64,000 nucleotides of DNA. Source: Streptomyces sp. NRRL B-3428 (GTDB lineage Bacteria; Actinomycetota; Actinomycetes; Streptomycetales; Streptomycetaceae). Under the pieces are notes generated by a model, which was not told where the DNA came from, did no database searches, and saw nothing but the letters and a program-made list of their open reading frames with translations. Below are positions 49,160 to 57,931 of the stretch, one piece after another; position 1 is the first letter of the stretch, and every line of letters starts with the position of its first letter. The stretch is from contig JOGW01000021.1 in assembly GCA_000721375.1 (NCBI GenBank), positions 1-64,000 on the forward strand. The letters run 5' to 3'. Position numbers and translations under genes: made by a program.

Positions 49160-50646
49160 CCGCGCACCCCGCGCCCGGCCAGGGCCGCCGTACGCCGGAC
49201 GCCGCGCCCGCCCGGCGCTACTCCGCGCAGTCCGGGTACGCGCAGGCCGCCGCCGACGACGGCGACTTCGAGGTGGACGAGGCGCTCGCGCTCGTCAACG
49301 AGGCATCCGCCAGGGCAGGTTCGGGCCCGGACCCGATCCCCGGCGGACGTACCCCCGCACCGGCGACGGCTCCCGGAGCCGAGGCGGCCGGGCACAAGCA
49401 CCACCACCCCCGCGCCACCGCCTGGCCCGAGGCCCGCGCCCGGGCGGCCCACGCCGCCCGCCCCCAAGCTCTTCGAGCAGGGGGTACCCCCGGCGCCCCG
49501 CGCCGCGAGTCGCACCCCGTCCCTCTCGACGAGGCCCTCGGCCGGATCCTCGCCGCCCCGCTCACCGCCCTCACCGACCTGCCCTCCTTCGACACCTCCG
49601 CCATGGACGGCTGGGCGGTCGCGGGCCCGGGCCCCTGGGACGTACGCGAGGACGCGATCCTCGCCGGGCACGCCCGCCCCCAGCCGCTCGCGGACGGCGA
49701 GGCGGTACGGATCGCCACCGGTGCCCGCGTACCGCAGGAGGCCACCGGCGTTCTGCGCAGCGAGCACGGGATCATCGACGGCCTGGGCGGACTCCATCCG
49801 CAGCGCGACGTCGTGCACGGTCAGGACATCCGGCCGCGCGGCCAGGAGTGCCGCAGCGGCGACCAGTTGCTGCCCGCCGGATCCCTGGTCACCCCCGCGC
49901 TGCTCGGACTCGCCGCGGCCGCCGGCTACGACGAGCTCGACGTGGTCGCCCGGCCCAGGGTCGAAGTGTTCGTCCTGGGCGACGAGTTGCTCACCGAGGG
50001 TCTCCCCCAGGAGGGTTTGATCCGGGACGCGCTCGGCCCGATGCTGCCGCCCTGGCTGCGCAGCCTCGGCGCCGAGGTCATCGCCGTACGCCGCCTCGGT
50101 GATGATGCGAGAGCCCTGCTCAAGGCCGTCAAGGAGTCCCCCGCGGACCTTGTCGTCACCACCGGCGGCACGGCGTCGGGACCGGTCGACCATGTGCACC
50201 CCACGCTGCGGCAGCTCGGCGCCGAGCTCCTCGTGGACGGTGTCCAGGTACGCCCCGGCCACCCCATGCTCCTGGCCGAACTGCCCGGCGGCCGCCATCT
50301 CGTCGGCCTGCCCGGCAACCCCCTGGCCGCCGTCTCCGGTCTGCTCACGCTCGCCGAGCCGCTGCTGCGCAAGCTCGCGGGCCGCCCCGCCGTCGAGCCG
50401 TACCACTGCCCGACCAGGGACGAGATCCACGGCCACCCGCACGACACCCGCCTGGTTCCCGTGGTCCTGCGCGGCGATGAAGCCGTGCCGCTGCACTACA
50501 ACGGGCCCGCGATGCTGCGCGGTATCGCCGCCTCCGACGGGCTCGCCGTGGTGCCGCCGGGCGGTGCCAAGCCCGGGCAGGAGCTCGAGATCCTCGATCT
50601 GCCATGGGCGCTGTCGCCGCTGTCACCGGAAGGGTGTTTCACGTGA
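49156..50646 (+). CDS. moeA: Molybdopterin molybdotransferase MoeA
   Basis: 496 aa, GTG start overlapping the preceding stop. An N-terminal extension of about 110 residues contains an embedded palindromic repeat sequence. The MoeA core follows: TALTDLPSFDTSAMDGWAVAGPGPWDV, RIATGARVPQEATGVLRSE, VFVLGDELL, VVTTGGTASG, VQVRPGHPMLLAEL and LVGLPGNPLAAVSGLLTLAEPLLRKL. It inserts molybdenum into molybdopterin. The stop TGA lies within a parS palindrome and overlaps the start of the K+ channel gene (GTGA). Confidence 0.93.
   Translation: MTAHPAPGQGRRTPDAAPARRYSAQSGYAQAAADDGDFEVDEALALVNEASARAGSGPDPIPGGRTPAPATAPGAEAAGHKHHHPRATAWPEARARAAHAARPQALRAGGTPGAPRRESHPVPLDEALGRILAAPLTALTDLPSFDTSAMDGWAVAGPGPWDVREDAILAGHARPQPLADGEAVRIATGARVPQEATGVLRSEHGIIDGLGGLHPQRDVVHGQDIRPRGQECRSGDQLLPAGSLVTPALLGLAAAAGYDELDVVARPRVEVFVLGDELLTEGLPQEGLIRDALGPMLPPWLRSLGAEVIAVRRLGDDARALLKAVKESPADLVVTTGGTASGPVDHVHPTLRQLGAELLVDGVQVRPGHPMLLAELPGGRHLVGLPGNPLAAVSGLLTLAEPLLRKLAGRPAVEPYHCPTRDEIHGHPHDTRLVPVVLRGDEAVPLHYNGPAMLRGIAASDGLAVVPPGGAKPGQELEILDLPWALSPLSPEGCFT
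49460..49491. repeat. Streptomyces dispersed palindromic repeat inside moeA
   Basis: CCCCCAAGCTCTTCGAGCAGGGGG is a hairpin (five C-G pairs plus CTC/GAG around TTC), followed by the palindrome GGGGGTACCCCC. This resembles a short interspersed repeat I remember as frequent between Streptomyces genes. Here it lies in frame in the moeA extension and encodes PPQALRAGGTPG. Confidence 0.65.
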
Positions 50647-50650
50647 AACA
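50635..50650. promoter_or_regulatory. parS: parS site 3, spanning the moeA stop and the next start codon
   Basis: Perfect 16-bp palindrome TGTTTCACGTGAAACA, the best-conserved parS in the window. It contains both the moeA stop (TGA, 50644-50646) and the GTG start (50643-50645) of the downstream channel gene. Confidence 0.95.
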
Positions 50651-51737
50651 GCACGGCAGCGATGTGATGGCCCGCAATGCGGACGAGCGCCTGACCAACG
50701 GGCGGGTCCATCTGCCCAAGCGGGTCGTGGAACGTCCGATGCGCCAGGTCGGCAAGCGCCTCGCGATGGCGCTGAGCGTGCTGGTCGCGACGGCGCTGCT
50801 CGTGTACTTCGACCGCGACGGCTACAACGACAACACCGACGGCAGCGTCGATCTGCTCGACGCCTTCTACTACGCGACCGTCACACTCTCCACCACCGGC
50901 TACGGCGATATCGTCCCGGCCAGTGACTTCGCCCGCCTCATCAACATCTTCGTCATCACACCGCTGCGTGTGCTCTTCCTGATCATCCTGGTCGGCACCA
51001 CTCTCGAGGTCCTCACCACACGCACCCGTGAGGAGTGGCGACTGAACCGCTGGAGGTCCTCCTTGCGTGACCACACCGTCGTCGTCGGCTTCGGCACCAA
51101 GGGCCGTTCGGCGATCCAGACCCTGTGCGCCACGGGTCTGAAGAAGACACAGATCGTGGTGGTCGACCCCAGCAACAAGGTGATCGAGACCGCCACCGCC
51201 GAAGGCTTCGTCGGTGTCGTCGGTGACGCCACCCGCAGCGAGGTGCTGCTCCGCGCCGAACTGCAGAAGGCCCGCCAGGTCGTCATCGCCACCCAGCGCG
51301 ACGACACGGCGGTCCTGGTGACGCTCACCGCCCGCCAGCTGAACCGGGCCGCCAAGATCGTCGCAGCCGTACGGGAAGAGGAGAACGCCCAGCTCCTACG
51401 GCAGTCCGGCGCCGACGCCGTCATCACCAGCGCCAGCGCGGCCGGCCGGCTGCTCGGTCTCTCGGTGCTCAGCCCCAGCGCCGGCACGGTCATGGAGGAC
51501 CTCATCCAGCAGGGCTCCGGGCTCGATCTCGTGGAGCGGCCGGTGATAAAGGCCGAGGTCGGCAAGAGCGTGCGGGAGACGGAGGACCTGGTGGTCAGCG
51601 TGCTGCGCGGACATCGCCTCCTCGGATACGACGATCCGGCGGCCTCTCCGCTGCAGTTGACGGACCGTCTGATCACGATCGTGCGGGCCACACCGGCAGC
51701 TCCGGCGCCCCCGGACACCCGGCCGCTGGCGCGGTAG
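50643..51737 (+). CDS. Potassium channel family protein with TrkA-N and TrkA-C domains
   Basis: 364 aa from the GTG at 50643. GGAAGG lies nine bases upstream and the start overlaps the moeA stop (GTGA); ATG at 50667 or earlier starts are alternatives. A two-helix ion-channel module (about 32-110): first helix, pore with the K+ filter TLSTTGYGD, and second helix ITPLRVLFLIILVGTTLEVL. An RCK/TrkA-N domain follows (HTVVVGFGTKGRSAIQTL, GxGxxG) and then TrkA-C. It conducts or gates K+ in response to a cytosolic nucleotide. Confidence 0.9.
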   Translation: MKQHGSDVMARNADERLTNGRVHLPKRVVERPMRQVGKRLAMALSVLVATALLVYFDRDGYNDNTDGSVDLLDAFYYATVTLSTTGYGDIVPASDFARLINIFVITPLRVLFLIILVGTTLEVLTTRTREEWRLNRWRSSLRDHTVVVGFGTKGRSAIQTLCATGLKKTQIVVVDPSNKVIETATAEGFVGVVGDATRSEVLLRAELQKARQVVIATQRDDTAVLVTLTARQLNRAAKIVAAVREEENAQLLRQSGADAVITSASAAGRLLGLSVLSPSAGTVMEDLIQQGSGLDLVERPVIKAEVGKSVRETEDLVVSVLRGHRLLGYDDPAASPLQLTDRLITIVRATPAAPAPPDTRPLAR

Positions 51738-51804
51738 CGACCGGGTGCTGGCGCGGTGGCCTCCGGCCAACCGCCGTACACACGGGGCGAGTAGCCTCGC
51801 CGAC

Positions 51805-52782
51805 ATGTATGCGATCACCATCCCCGAACCCGGCGGACCCGAGGCGCTCCAGTGGGCCGAAGTCCCCGATCCCGTGCCCGGTGAGGGCGAAGTCCTCGTC
51901 GAGGTGGCCGCGAGTGCGGTCAACCGTGCCGATGTGCTGCAGCGCCAGGGCTTCTACAACCCGCCGCCCGGAGCCTCTCCGTATCCCGGACTCGAATGCT
52001 CCGGGCGGATCAGCGCGCTCGGCCCCGGTGTGAGCGGCTGGGCCGTGGGCGACGAGGTGTGCGCGCTGCTCGCGGGCGGCGGCTATGCCGAGCAAGTGGC
52101 CGTACCGGCGGGGCAGTTGCTGCCCGTGCCCGAGGGCGTGGACCTGGTGTCGGCGGCCGCGCTGCCGGAGGTCGTCTGCACGGTCTGGTCCAACGTTTTC
52201 ATGATTGCCCACCTGCGTCCCGGCGAGACCCTGCTCGTGCACGGCGGCGCCAGCGGTATCGGCACCATGGCGATCCAGCTGGCCAAGGCCATCGGCGCCA
52301 AGGTCGCGGTCACCGCGGGCGGCAAGGAGAAGCTCGAGCGCTGCGCCGAGCTGGGCGCCGACATCCTGATCGACTACCGCGAGCAGGACTTCGTCCAGGA
52401 GATCAAGACGGCCACCGAGGGCGTGGGCGCGGACGTGATCCTGGACATCATGGGTGCCAAGTACCTGGACCGGAACATCAACGCTCTGGCCGTCAACGGG
52501 CGGCTCGCGATCATCGGTCTGCAGGGCGGTGTGAAGGGCGATCTCAACCTCGCCACGCTCCTGACCAAGCGGGCCGCGATCACGGGGACCTCGCTGCGGG
52601 CGCGGCCGCTCGGGGAGAAGGCGGCGATCGTGGCAGCCGTGCGCGAGCATGTCTGGCCGCTGTTCGGTGCCGGGCGGGTCCGTCCGGTGATCGACCGTAC
52701 GGTTCCCATGAGCGAGGCGGCGCAGGGGCACCAGGTGCTCGAGCAGAGCGGGCACGTCGGCAAGGTGCTGCTCACCCGCTAG
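51805..52782 (+). CDS. qor: NAD(P)H:quinone oxidoreductase, zinc-independent medium-chain dehydrogenase family
   Basis: 325 aa from the ATG at 51805. Quinone-oxidoreductase signature GVSGWAVGDEVCALLAGGGYAEQVAVPAGQLLPVP, NRADVLQRQGFYNPPPGASPYPGLECSG and a Rossmann GGASGIGTMAIQLAKAIGAKVAVTAG. No structural zinc Cys cluster, so it belongs to the Zn-less PIG3-like group (VNRADVLQRQG). It reduces quinones with NADPH. No linked pathway is apparent. Confidence 0.92.
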   Translation: MYAITIPEPGGPEALQWAEVPDPVPGEGEVLVEVAASAVNRADVLQRQGFYNPPPGASPYPGLECSGRISALGPGVSGWAVGDEVCALLAGGGYAEQVAVPAGQLLPVPEGVDLVSAAALPEVVCTVWSNVFMIAHLRPGETLLVHGGASGIGTMAIQLAKAIGAKVAVTAGGKEKLERCAELGADILIDYREQDFVQEIKTATEGVGADVILDIMGAKYLDRNINALAVNGRLAIIGLQGGVKGDLNLATLLTKRAAITGTSLRARPLGEKAAIVAAVREHVWPLFGAGRVRPVIDRTVPMSEAAQGHQVLEQSGHVGKVLLTR

Positions 52783-52790
52783 GGACGTCG

Positions 52791-52868
52791 GGGCCACTGG
52801 GTCGCTGGGCCACTGGGTCGCTGGGTCGCTGGGGCCCTGGGCCACTGGGTCCCTGGGTCCCTGGGGCC
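52791..52868 (+). repeat. Imperfect 8-9 bp tandem repeats downstream of qor
   Basis: A run of CTGGGTCG and CTGGGCCA-like units fills about 78 bases right after the qor gene. It contains no gene. Confidence 0.75.
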
Positions 52869-52988
52869 TTCCGCATGTACCCCACCCGTTCCGGGTAGCC
52901 AGATATCAGCCGGGATGCCGGATTTGTCACCACATGTGACGCTGGCTTCACGGCTTCCTGGCGACTCGGACGGGGAGGGGTCGACCCG

Positions 52989-53717
52989 ATGGCTCCGCGG
53001 TTCACGGCAATCCTCTTGGCGGCTGTGGTGGCGTTCCCGGTCTGGGTGCCGGTCTCCTCGTCGGCCCTCGTATCCACGGCGTACGCGCAGGAGCCGACGC
53101 CCCAGGAACAGCCGGGCGGTCCTTCGCGGGCGGGCAGCCGCGCGGGCGAGGGGCGCGAGCGGCCCGGGCGGGCGGACGAGGAACCGTCCCCCAGCGTGCC
53201 GGGCGCCTCCGTCCCCCCGGGCGCTTCCGTCCCCCCAGGCGCCTCCGTCCCCCCGCAGTCGCCGGACACCTCGGCCGGGCTGCAGCCCGGAGTGCCGAGC
53301 GCCTCGGCCGACCCGGGCGGCTCGCCCTCCGTGGGGGCGCCCGCCACCGGCTCGGCCGCCGTCGGCTCGCCCCTGCCCGACTCCCCCGGTCCGGTGTCCC
53401 CGGGCGCCGTGACGCCCTCACCCACCGCCTCCGATGCGGCGGCAGCCCAACTCCCGCCCTCCGGCGGCGAGTCGACACCGCCCTCGGCGCCCGCGTCGCC
53501 CCATGACAGCGCGCTGCCTCTGCACCACTCCGCCGGTCAGCCGCCCCGCGAAGCCGCCGCCCGCGATGTGGTCGCGGACGCCGACGGCGGGACCGCGCAG
53601 GCCGCCACGTCCGGCGGCCGCGGCGACCCGGCCCTCGACGTCCTTCCCGTGGGCACGGGACTGCTCATGATCGGCCTGGGCCTGGCCTTCCTGGCCCTGC
53701 GTCTGCGCCGCGGCTGA
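52989..53717 (+). CDS. Secreted Pro/Ser/Gly-rich protein with C-terminal membrane anchor
   Basis: 242 aa, ATG at 52989 (GGGAGGGG upstream). A signal peptide (about 1-33, cleaved near AYAQ), a Pro/Ser/Ala-rich unstructured stalk with three VPPGAS repeats from a 3x18-bp expansion, and a C-terminal helix LPVGTGLLMIGLGLAFLALRLRRG. The LPVGTG-helix-Arg ending has the layout of a sortase substrate but lacks an exact LAXTG or LPXTG. Function unknown; it is likely a surface stalk protein. Confidence 0.8.
   Translation: MAPRFTAILLAAVVAFPVWVPVSSSALVSTAYAQEPTPQEQPGGPSRAGSRAGEGRERPGRADEEPSPSVPGASVPPGASVPPGASVPPQSPDTSAGLQPGVPSASADPGGSPSVGAPATGSAAVGSPLPDSPGPVSPGAVTPSPTASDAAAAQLPPSGGESTPPSAPASPHDSALPLHHSAGQPPREAAARDVVADADGGTAQAATSGGRGDPALDVLPVGTGLLMIGLGLAFLALRLRRG
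53201..53254 (+). repeat. Three 18-bp tandem repeats encoding VPPGAS
   Basis: Units 53201-53218, 53219-53236 and 53237-53254 are nearly identical and in frame in the Pro-rich protein gene. Confidence 0.85.
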
Positions 53718-53839
53718 GCACACGGGGCCCGAGCGGCTCACCAGGTGTCTCGACACGCACACCCCCCTCGTACACGGTGGATCACCGCAGAACGGGGGCA
53801 CCACCGTGATGTGAGGCATGTGTGCGAGAGAATGGCGGC

Positions 53840-54376
53840 ATGGAGATGCCGAGGAACGACAGGTCACCGGAGAACCCCCAGATCCTGGTCGTGGGCCAGG
53901 ACGGAATGGCTCTCGGCGGAGGCGACGACGACGAGCACCGGGAGGTCCCGGTGACCGAGATGGTCGAACAGCCCGCCAAGGTCATGCGCATCGGCAGCAT
54001 GATCAAGCAGCTGCTCGAGGAAGTGCGGGCGGCACCTCTGGACGAGGCGAGCCGGGTCCGCCTCAAGGAGATCCACACCAGTTCGGTCAAGGAGCTGGAG
54101 GACGGGCTCGCGCCCGAGCTCGTGGAGGAACTGGAGCGCCTCTCGCTCCCGTTCGCCGACGAGGCGACCCCGACGGACGCCGAACTGCGCATCGCGCAGG
54201 CCCAGTTGGTGGGCTGGCTCGAGGGCCTGTTCCACGGCATCCAGACCACGCTGTTCGCGCAGCAGATGGCGGCGAGGGCCCAACTGGAGCAGATGCGCCG
54301 GGCACTGCCCCCTGGGGTCGGCGGCCACGATGACGAGGATGGGCCGGCGGGGCGGTCCGGGGGGCCGTACCTCTAG
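53840..54376 (+). CDS. bpa: Bacterial proteasome activator Bpa (PafE)
   Basis: 178 aa from the ATG at 53840; a GTG at 53822 could add six residues. A DUF2587 helical protein: VMRIGSMIKQLLEEVRAAPLDEASRVRLKEIHTSSVKELEDGLAPEL and IAQAQLVGWLEGLFHGIQTTLFAQQMAARAQLEQMR. The C-terminus GPYL replaces the mycobacterial GQYL tail that docks into the 20S proteasome and opens its gate. It is an ATP-independent activator forming a dodecameric ring. It is followed by a terminator. Confidence 0.92.
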   Translation: MEMPRNDRSPENPQILVVGQDGMALGGGDDDEHREVPVTEMVEQPAKVMRIGSMIKQLLEEVRAAPLDEASRVRLKEIHTSSVKELEDGLAPELVEELERLSLPFADEATPTDAELRIAQAQLVGWLEGLFHGIQTTLFAQQMAARAQLEQMRRALPPGVGGHDDEDGPAGRSGGPYL

Positions 54377-54398
54377 GAGTCCACAGCCCGGTGACATA

Positions 54399-54435
54399 CG
54401 CGAGGGGCCCGGTCGATGAGACCGGGCCCCTCGCG
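54399..54435. terminator. Bidirectional terminator between bpa and the PASTA kinase
   Basis: A 16-bp perfect stem (54399-54414 with 54420-54435) and a 5-nt loop between two convergent genes. Confidence 0.88.
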
Positions 54436-54450
54436 CGTAGGACGTGACGG

Positions 54451-56088
54451 CTATTGCGCCGGGTCACCGGTGGAGACTTCGAGCGTGATGTTGAGCTCGT
54501 CCTCGCGGACCTCTTCACCCGGCGCCGGCCACTGGTCCATCACCGTGTCCTCGCCGTAGGTGTTCTCATCCTTGTCCTTCTGGCTGTAGTGCCAGCCCGA
54601 GGCGGTGAGGCAGGCCTTCACCGAGTCGAGGTTCTTGTAGCGGAAGTTCGGGACCTGGATCTTCTCGGGATCCTGGCCCTCCTGCGGGTCCGTGCACTCT
54701 TCCTTGTCGACCTTCTTCGTCAGGTCCGGACCCTTGTGCCCCGCACCCACCGACTGCGTCGGCTTGCTCTCCGGGTCCTTGTCGCCGCCGTTCATCGTCA
54801 GCGCCGTGATCAGGCCGCCGATCGCGAGCAGGGCGACAGCGATCGCGCCGATGATCACCGGCTTGTTGTTCTTGCGGCCGCTGCCACCGCCGTTCGAACC
54901 CGCCGACATCGTCGAGTTCTGCGGGGTGATGTTGTACGGGGGCGGGGTCGACGAGGCCTGCTGCGGGCTGTACGCCGCCGGGGCCGGGGTCTGGTAGCCG
55001 GCCTGCTGCGGGTAGCCGTAGCCCGGGGTGGCCGGGTTGTTCGGGGCCGGGGTCGGCGGGCCGTACGGGTTCGGCGTGTAGGGCTGGTGGACGCTGCCCG
55101 GGCCCGGCACCGGAGTGCCCGTACCGACCGGCGGGAAGACCGCGGAGCCGACGCCCGAGCCGGCCGCGCCGTGCGAACCGGGGACGATCGAGGGGGCCTG
55201 GGCCTGGAAGGACTGGGCCACGCGCAGACATTCGTCGCGCATCGTCTCGGCGGTCGGGAAGCGCTCGTTCGGGTTCTTCTTCAGCGCGCGGGCAACCAGC
55301 GCGTCCACCGCGGGCGGCAGCGAGCGGTTGATCGAGGAGGGCGCGACCGGCTCCTCCTGGACATGCGCGTACGCGATGGCGAGCGGCGAGTCCGCCTCGA
55401 AGGGCAGCCGGCCCGTGACCAGCTGGAACAGCATGATGCCGACGGAGTAGAGGTCGGACCGGGCGTCCACGCCGCGGCCCAGCGCCTGCTCGGGCGAGAG
55501 GTACTGCGGCGTACCGACGACCATGCCGGTCTGGGTCATCGAGGTGACACCGGACTGCATGGCCCGCGCGATACCGAAGTCCATGACCTTGACCACGTTG
55601 CGCTTGGTCATCATCACGTTGCCCGGCTTGATGTCGCGGTGGACCAGGCCCATCTCGTGGCTGATCTCGAGCGCGGCCAGCACATCGGCGGTGATCTTCA
55701 GCGCCTTGTCGGTCGGCATCGCACCGTAGTGCGCCACGTCCTGGTCGAGCACGGAGCCGAGCGGACGGCCCTCCACGTACTCCATGACGATGTACGGCAT
55801 CGTGGAGCCGTCGATGTCGTCCTCGCCCGTGTCGAAGACCGAGACGATGTTGGTGTGGGTGAGCTTGGCCACGGACTGGGCCTCGCGCCGGAAGCGCTCG
55901 CGGAAGGACTGCTCACGGCCGAGCTCGGTGTGCAGGGTCTTGATCGCCACATGGCGGTCGAGCGTCGCGTCGTACGCGAGGTGCACGGAGGCCATGCCGC
56001 CCTCGCCGAGCAGATCCTGCAGCTGGTAGCGGCCGCCCGCGAGGGAACGACCCGTGTACCGGCCGCCGTTGCCGCCGTCCTGGCTCAT
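54451..56088 (-). CDS. Ser/Thr protein kinase with C-terminal PASTA-like domain
   Basis: 545 aa from the ATG at 56088. Kinase domain about 18-285: LLGEGGMASVHLAYD, VAIKTL, HRDIKPGN, DFGIARAMQSGVTSMTQTGMVVGTPQYLSPEQA with activation-loop Thr residues. A long Pro/Gly/Gln/Tyr linker (about 290-430), a membrane helix (PVIIGAIAVALLAIGGLITALTM, about 440-462), and an outer region with one PASTA-like domain (VPNFRYKNLDSVKACLTASGWHYSQ..DTVMDQWPAPGEEV). It is divergent from the next kinase and is probably a second wall-related sensor. Confidence 0.93.
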   Translation of the reverse strand: MSQDGGNGGRYTGRSLAGGRYQLQDLLGEGGMASVHLAYDATLDRHVAIKTLHTELGREQSFRERFRREAQSVAKLTHTNIVSVFDTGEDDIDGSTMPYIVMEYVEGRPLGSVLDQDVAHYGAMPTDKALKITADVLAALEISHEMGLVHRDIKPGNVMMTKRNVVKVMDFGIARAMQSGVTSMTQTGMVVGTPQYLSPEQALGRGVDARSDLYSVGIMLFQLVTGRLPFEADSPLAIAYAHVQEEPVAPSSINRSLPPAVDALVARALKKNPNERFPTAETMRDECLRVAQSFQAQAPSIVPGSHGAAGSGVGSAVFPPVGTGTPVPGPGSVHQPYTPNPYGPPTPAPNNPATPGYGYPQQAGYQTPAPAAYSPQQASSTPPPYNITPQNSTMSAGSNGGGSGRKNNKPVIIGAIAVALLAIGGLITALTMNGGDKDPESKPTQSVGAGHKGPDLTKKVDKEECTDPQEGQDPEKIQVPNFRYKNLDSVKACLTASGWHYSQKDKDENTYGEDTVMDQWPAPGEEVREDELNITLEVSTGDPAQ

Positions 56089-56373
56089 TTCGTACGTCCC
56101 CCATCGGCGCCGAGCGCGCCAAGTGCGCGAAGATCCCTTGTATTTCCGGGCCAAGTCTGCCGTAGGGCACTGACACGTCAAGCCGGGTGCCCGTTCCGTG
56201 ACCGTACGCGCAAGAACCGTCCGCTAAGCGTTACGCAGTACACACAGGATTTGCTCAGCGGCCCCCGCCGGGGGTTTGATGTCCGGTCCATCTCAATCGA
56301 CGTGCTGCGCAAAGCCTGTAGCGTGGCCCGACGGAGACCATAGGCACGACCCAGGAAACGACGGCGAGGACTG

Positions 56374-57906
56374 ATGGACCAGCAGCGCGCTCAGGGCCCG
56401 TCCGACCCCGAGGCGTCTGGCGGCGGTGGAATGTCGGATTCGCCGGAGTACTGGGGTAACGGAGGGCTGGTAGGAGACGGTCGTTACCGTCTGACACATC
56501 GGCTCGGCCGTGGTGGCATGGCCGAGGTCTTCGCCGCCGAGGACGTACGTCTCGGCCGTACCGTCGCGGTCAAGCTGCTCCGCTCCGATCTCGCCGAGGA
56601 CCCGATCTCCAAGGCCCGCTTCACACGCGAGGCACAGTCGGTCGCCGGCCTCAACCACCATGCGGTGGTGGCGGTATACGACTCCGGTGAGGAGTTCGTC
56701 GGCGGCAGCACCATCTCGTACATCGTGATGGAGCTCGTCGAGGGCAGCACGATCCGCGATCTGCTGCTCGACGCCGAAGCCCCGGGCCCCGACCAGGCGT
56801 TGATCATCGTCGCCGGTGTGCTCGAAGCGCTCGCGTACAGCCACCAGCACGGCATCGTGCACCGCGACATCAAGCCCGCGAACGTGATCATCACCAACAC
56901 CGGTGCGGTGAAGGTGATGGACTTCGGCATCGCGCGTGCCCTGCACGGCGCCTCCAACACCATGACGCAGACCGGCATGGTCATGGGCACGCCCCAGTAC
57001 CTCTCCCCGGAGCAGGCGCTCGGCAAGGCCGTGGACCACCGCTCCGACCTGTACGCGACGGGCTGTCTGCTCTACGAACTGCTCGCGCTGCGGCCCCCGT
57101 TCACGGGTGAGACCCCGCTCTCGGTGGTCTACCAGCACGTACAGGACATGCCCGTCCCGCCGTCCGAGATGTCGGACGCGGTGCCGCCGGAGCTCGACGG
57201 TCTGGTGATGCGCGCGCTCGCCAAGGAGCCGGACGACCGGTTCCAGAGCGCCGAGGAGATGCGCGGCCTGATCCAGTACGCCCTGCAGATGCTGCAGGAG
57301 CAGGGCGGGCACACCGGCACCTGGAACACCGGCCCGGTCGTGATGCACGAGAGCGCCGGCACCCCCGCGATGGGCTCGCCCGGGCTGCAGCACCCCGACA
57401 GCGGTACGACGCAGATCCCGCGGCAGCCGATGATCCCGCAGCGGCCCGGCGGCGACGGCTACGACGACGGTGGCTACGACGGGCACGGCAGCCAGGGCGG
57501 CGGCCGCGGCAAGATCTGGCTCTTCGTGGTGCTCGCGCTGATCGCCGTGATCGCGGGCGTCGCGTACGCGCTGCAGCAGGGCAAGGACAAGGAGCCGCAG
57601 AATCCCGGGAACTCGCCGTCGGTGAGCCAGTCCGAGGACCCCTCCGACGAGCCTTCGGACGACAAGACCACGGACGAGGAGACCGATCCGGGTACGGCCA
57701 CCGGCGGCCAGACCACGGACGGTGCGACCACGCAGCCGCCCACCTCCGAGCCGCCCACGTCGGATCCGGCGACCAGCGAGCCGCCGACGGACGACCCGAC
57801 GACCGACGACCCGACCTCCGAGCCGCCCACCGAGGAGCCGCCGACGGAGGAGCCGCCCACCACGGATGCGGGCAGCGAGCCGCCCACCGGTGGGGGCGAG
57901 GGCTGA
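56374..57906 (+). CDS. Ser/Thr protein kinase, membrane-anchored, Thr/Pro/Glu-rich tail
   Basis: 510 aa. Kinase domain about 35-300: HRLGRGGMAEVFAAEDVRLGRTVAVKLLR, HRDIKPANVII, DFGIARALHGASNTMTQTGMVMGTPQYLSPEQALGK. Similar to the divergent kinase, so the two probably arose by duplication. A Gly/Gln linker, a membrane helix (IWLFVVLALIAVIAGVAYAL, about 385-405), and an extracellular tail of about 100 residues made of Asp/Thr/Pro/Glu/Ser repeats (TSEPPTSD, TDDPTTDD, EEPPTEE). No PASTA domain. The tail looks like a wall-spanning stalk. Confidence 0.93.
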   Translation: MDQQRAQGPSDPEASGGGGMSDSPEYWGNGGLVGDGRYRLTHRLGRGGMAEVFAAEDVRLGRTVAVKLLRSDLAEDPISKARFTREAQSVAGLNHHAVVAVYDSGEEFVGGSTISYIVMELVEGSTIRDLLLDAEAPGPDQALIIVAGVLEALAYSHQHGIVHRDIKPANVIITNTGAVKVMDFGIARALHGASNTMTQTGMVMGTPQYLSPEQALGKAVDHRSDLYATGCLLYELLALRPPFTGETPLSVVYQHVQDMPVPPSEMSDAVPPELDGLVMRALAKEPDDRFQSAEEMRGLIQYALQMLQEQGGHTGTWNTGPVVMHESAGTPAMGSPGLQHPDSGTTQIPRQPMIPQRPGGDGYDDGGYDGHGSQGGGRGKIWLFVVLALIAVIAGVAYALQQGKDKEPQNPGNSPSVSQSEDPSDEPSDDKTTDEETDPGTATGGQTTDGATTQPPTSEPPTSDPATSEPPTDDPTTDDPTSEPPTEEPPTEEPPTTDAGSEPPTGGGEG

Positions 57907-57931
57907 CAGCCGCTCGCCGTACATGCAGACA

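Noticed and set aside
52791..52868. Possible CRISPR or attachment site near qor
   Set aside because: Short imperfect units without spacers; no integrase or cas gene in the window.
54454..56343. 629-residue frame opposite the PASTA kinase
   Set aside because: Antisense shadow rich in Arg/Val/Gly with no recognisable domain.
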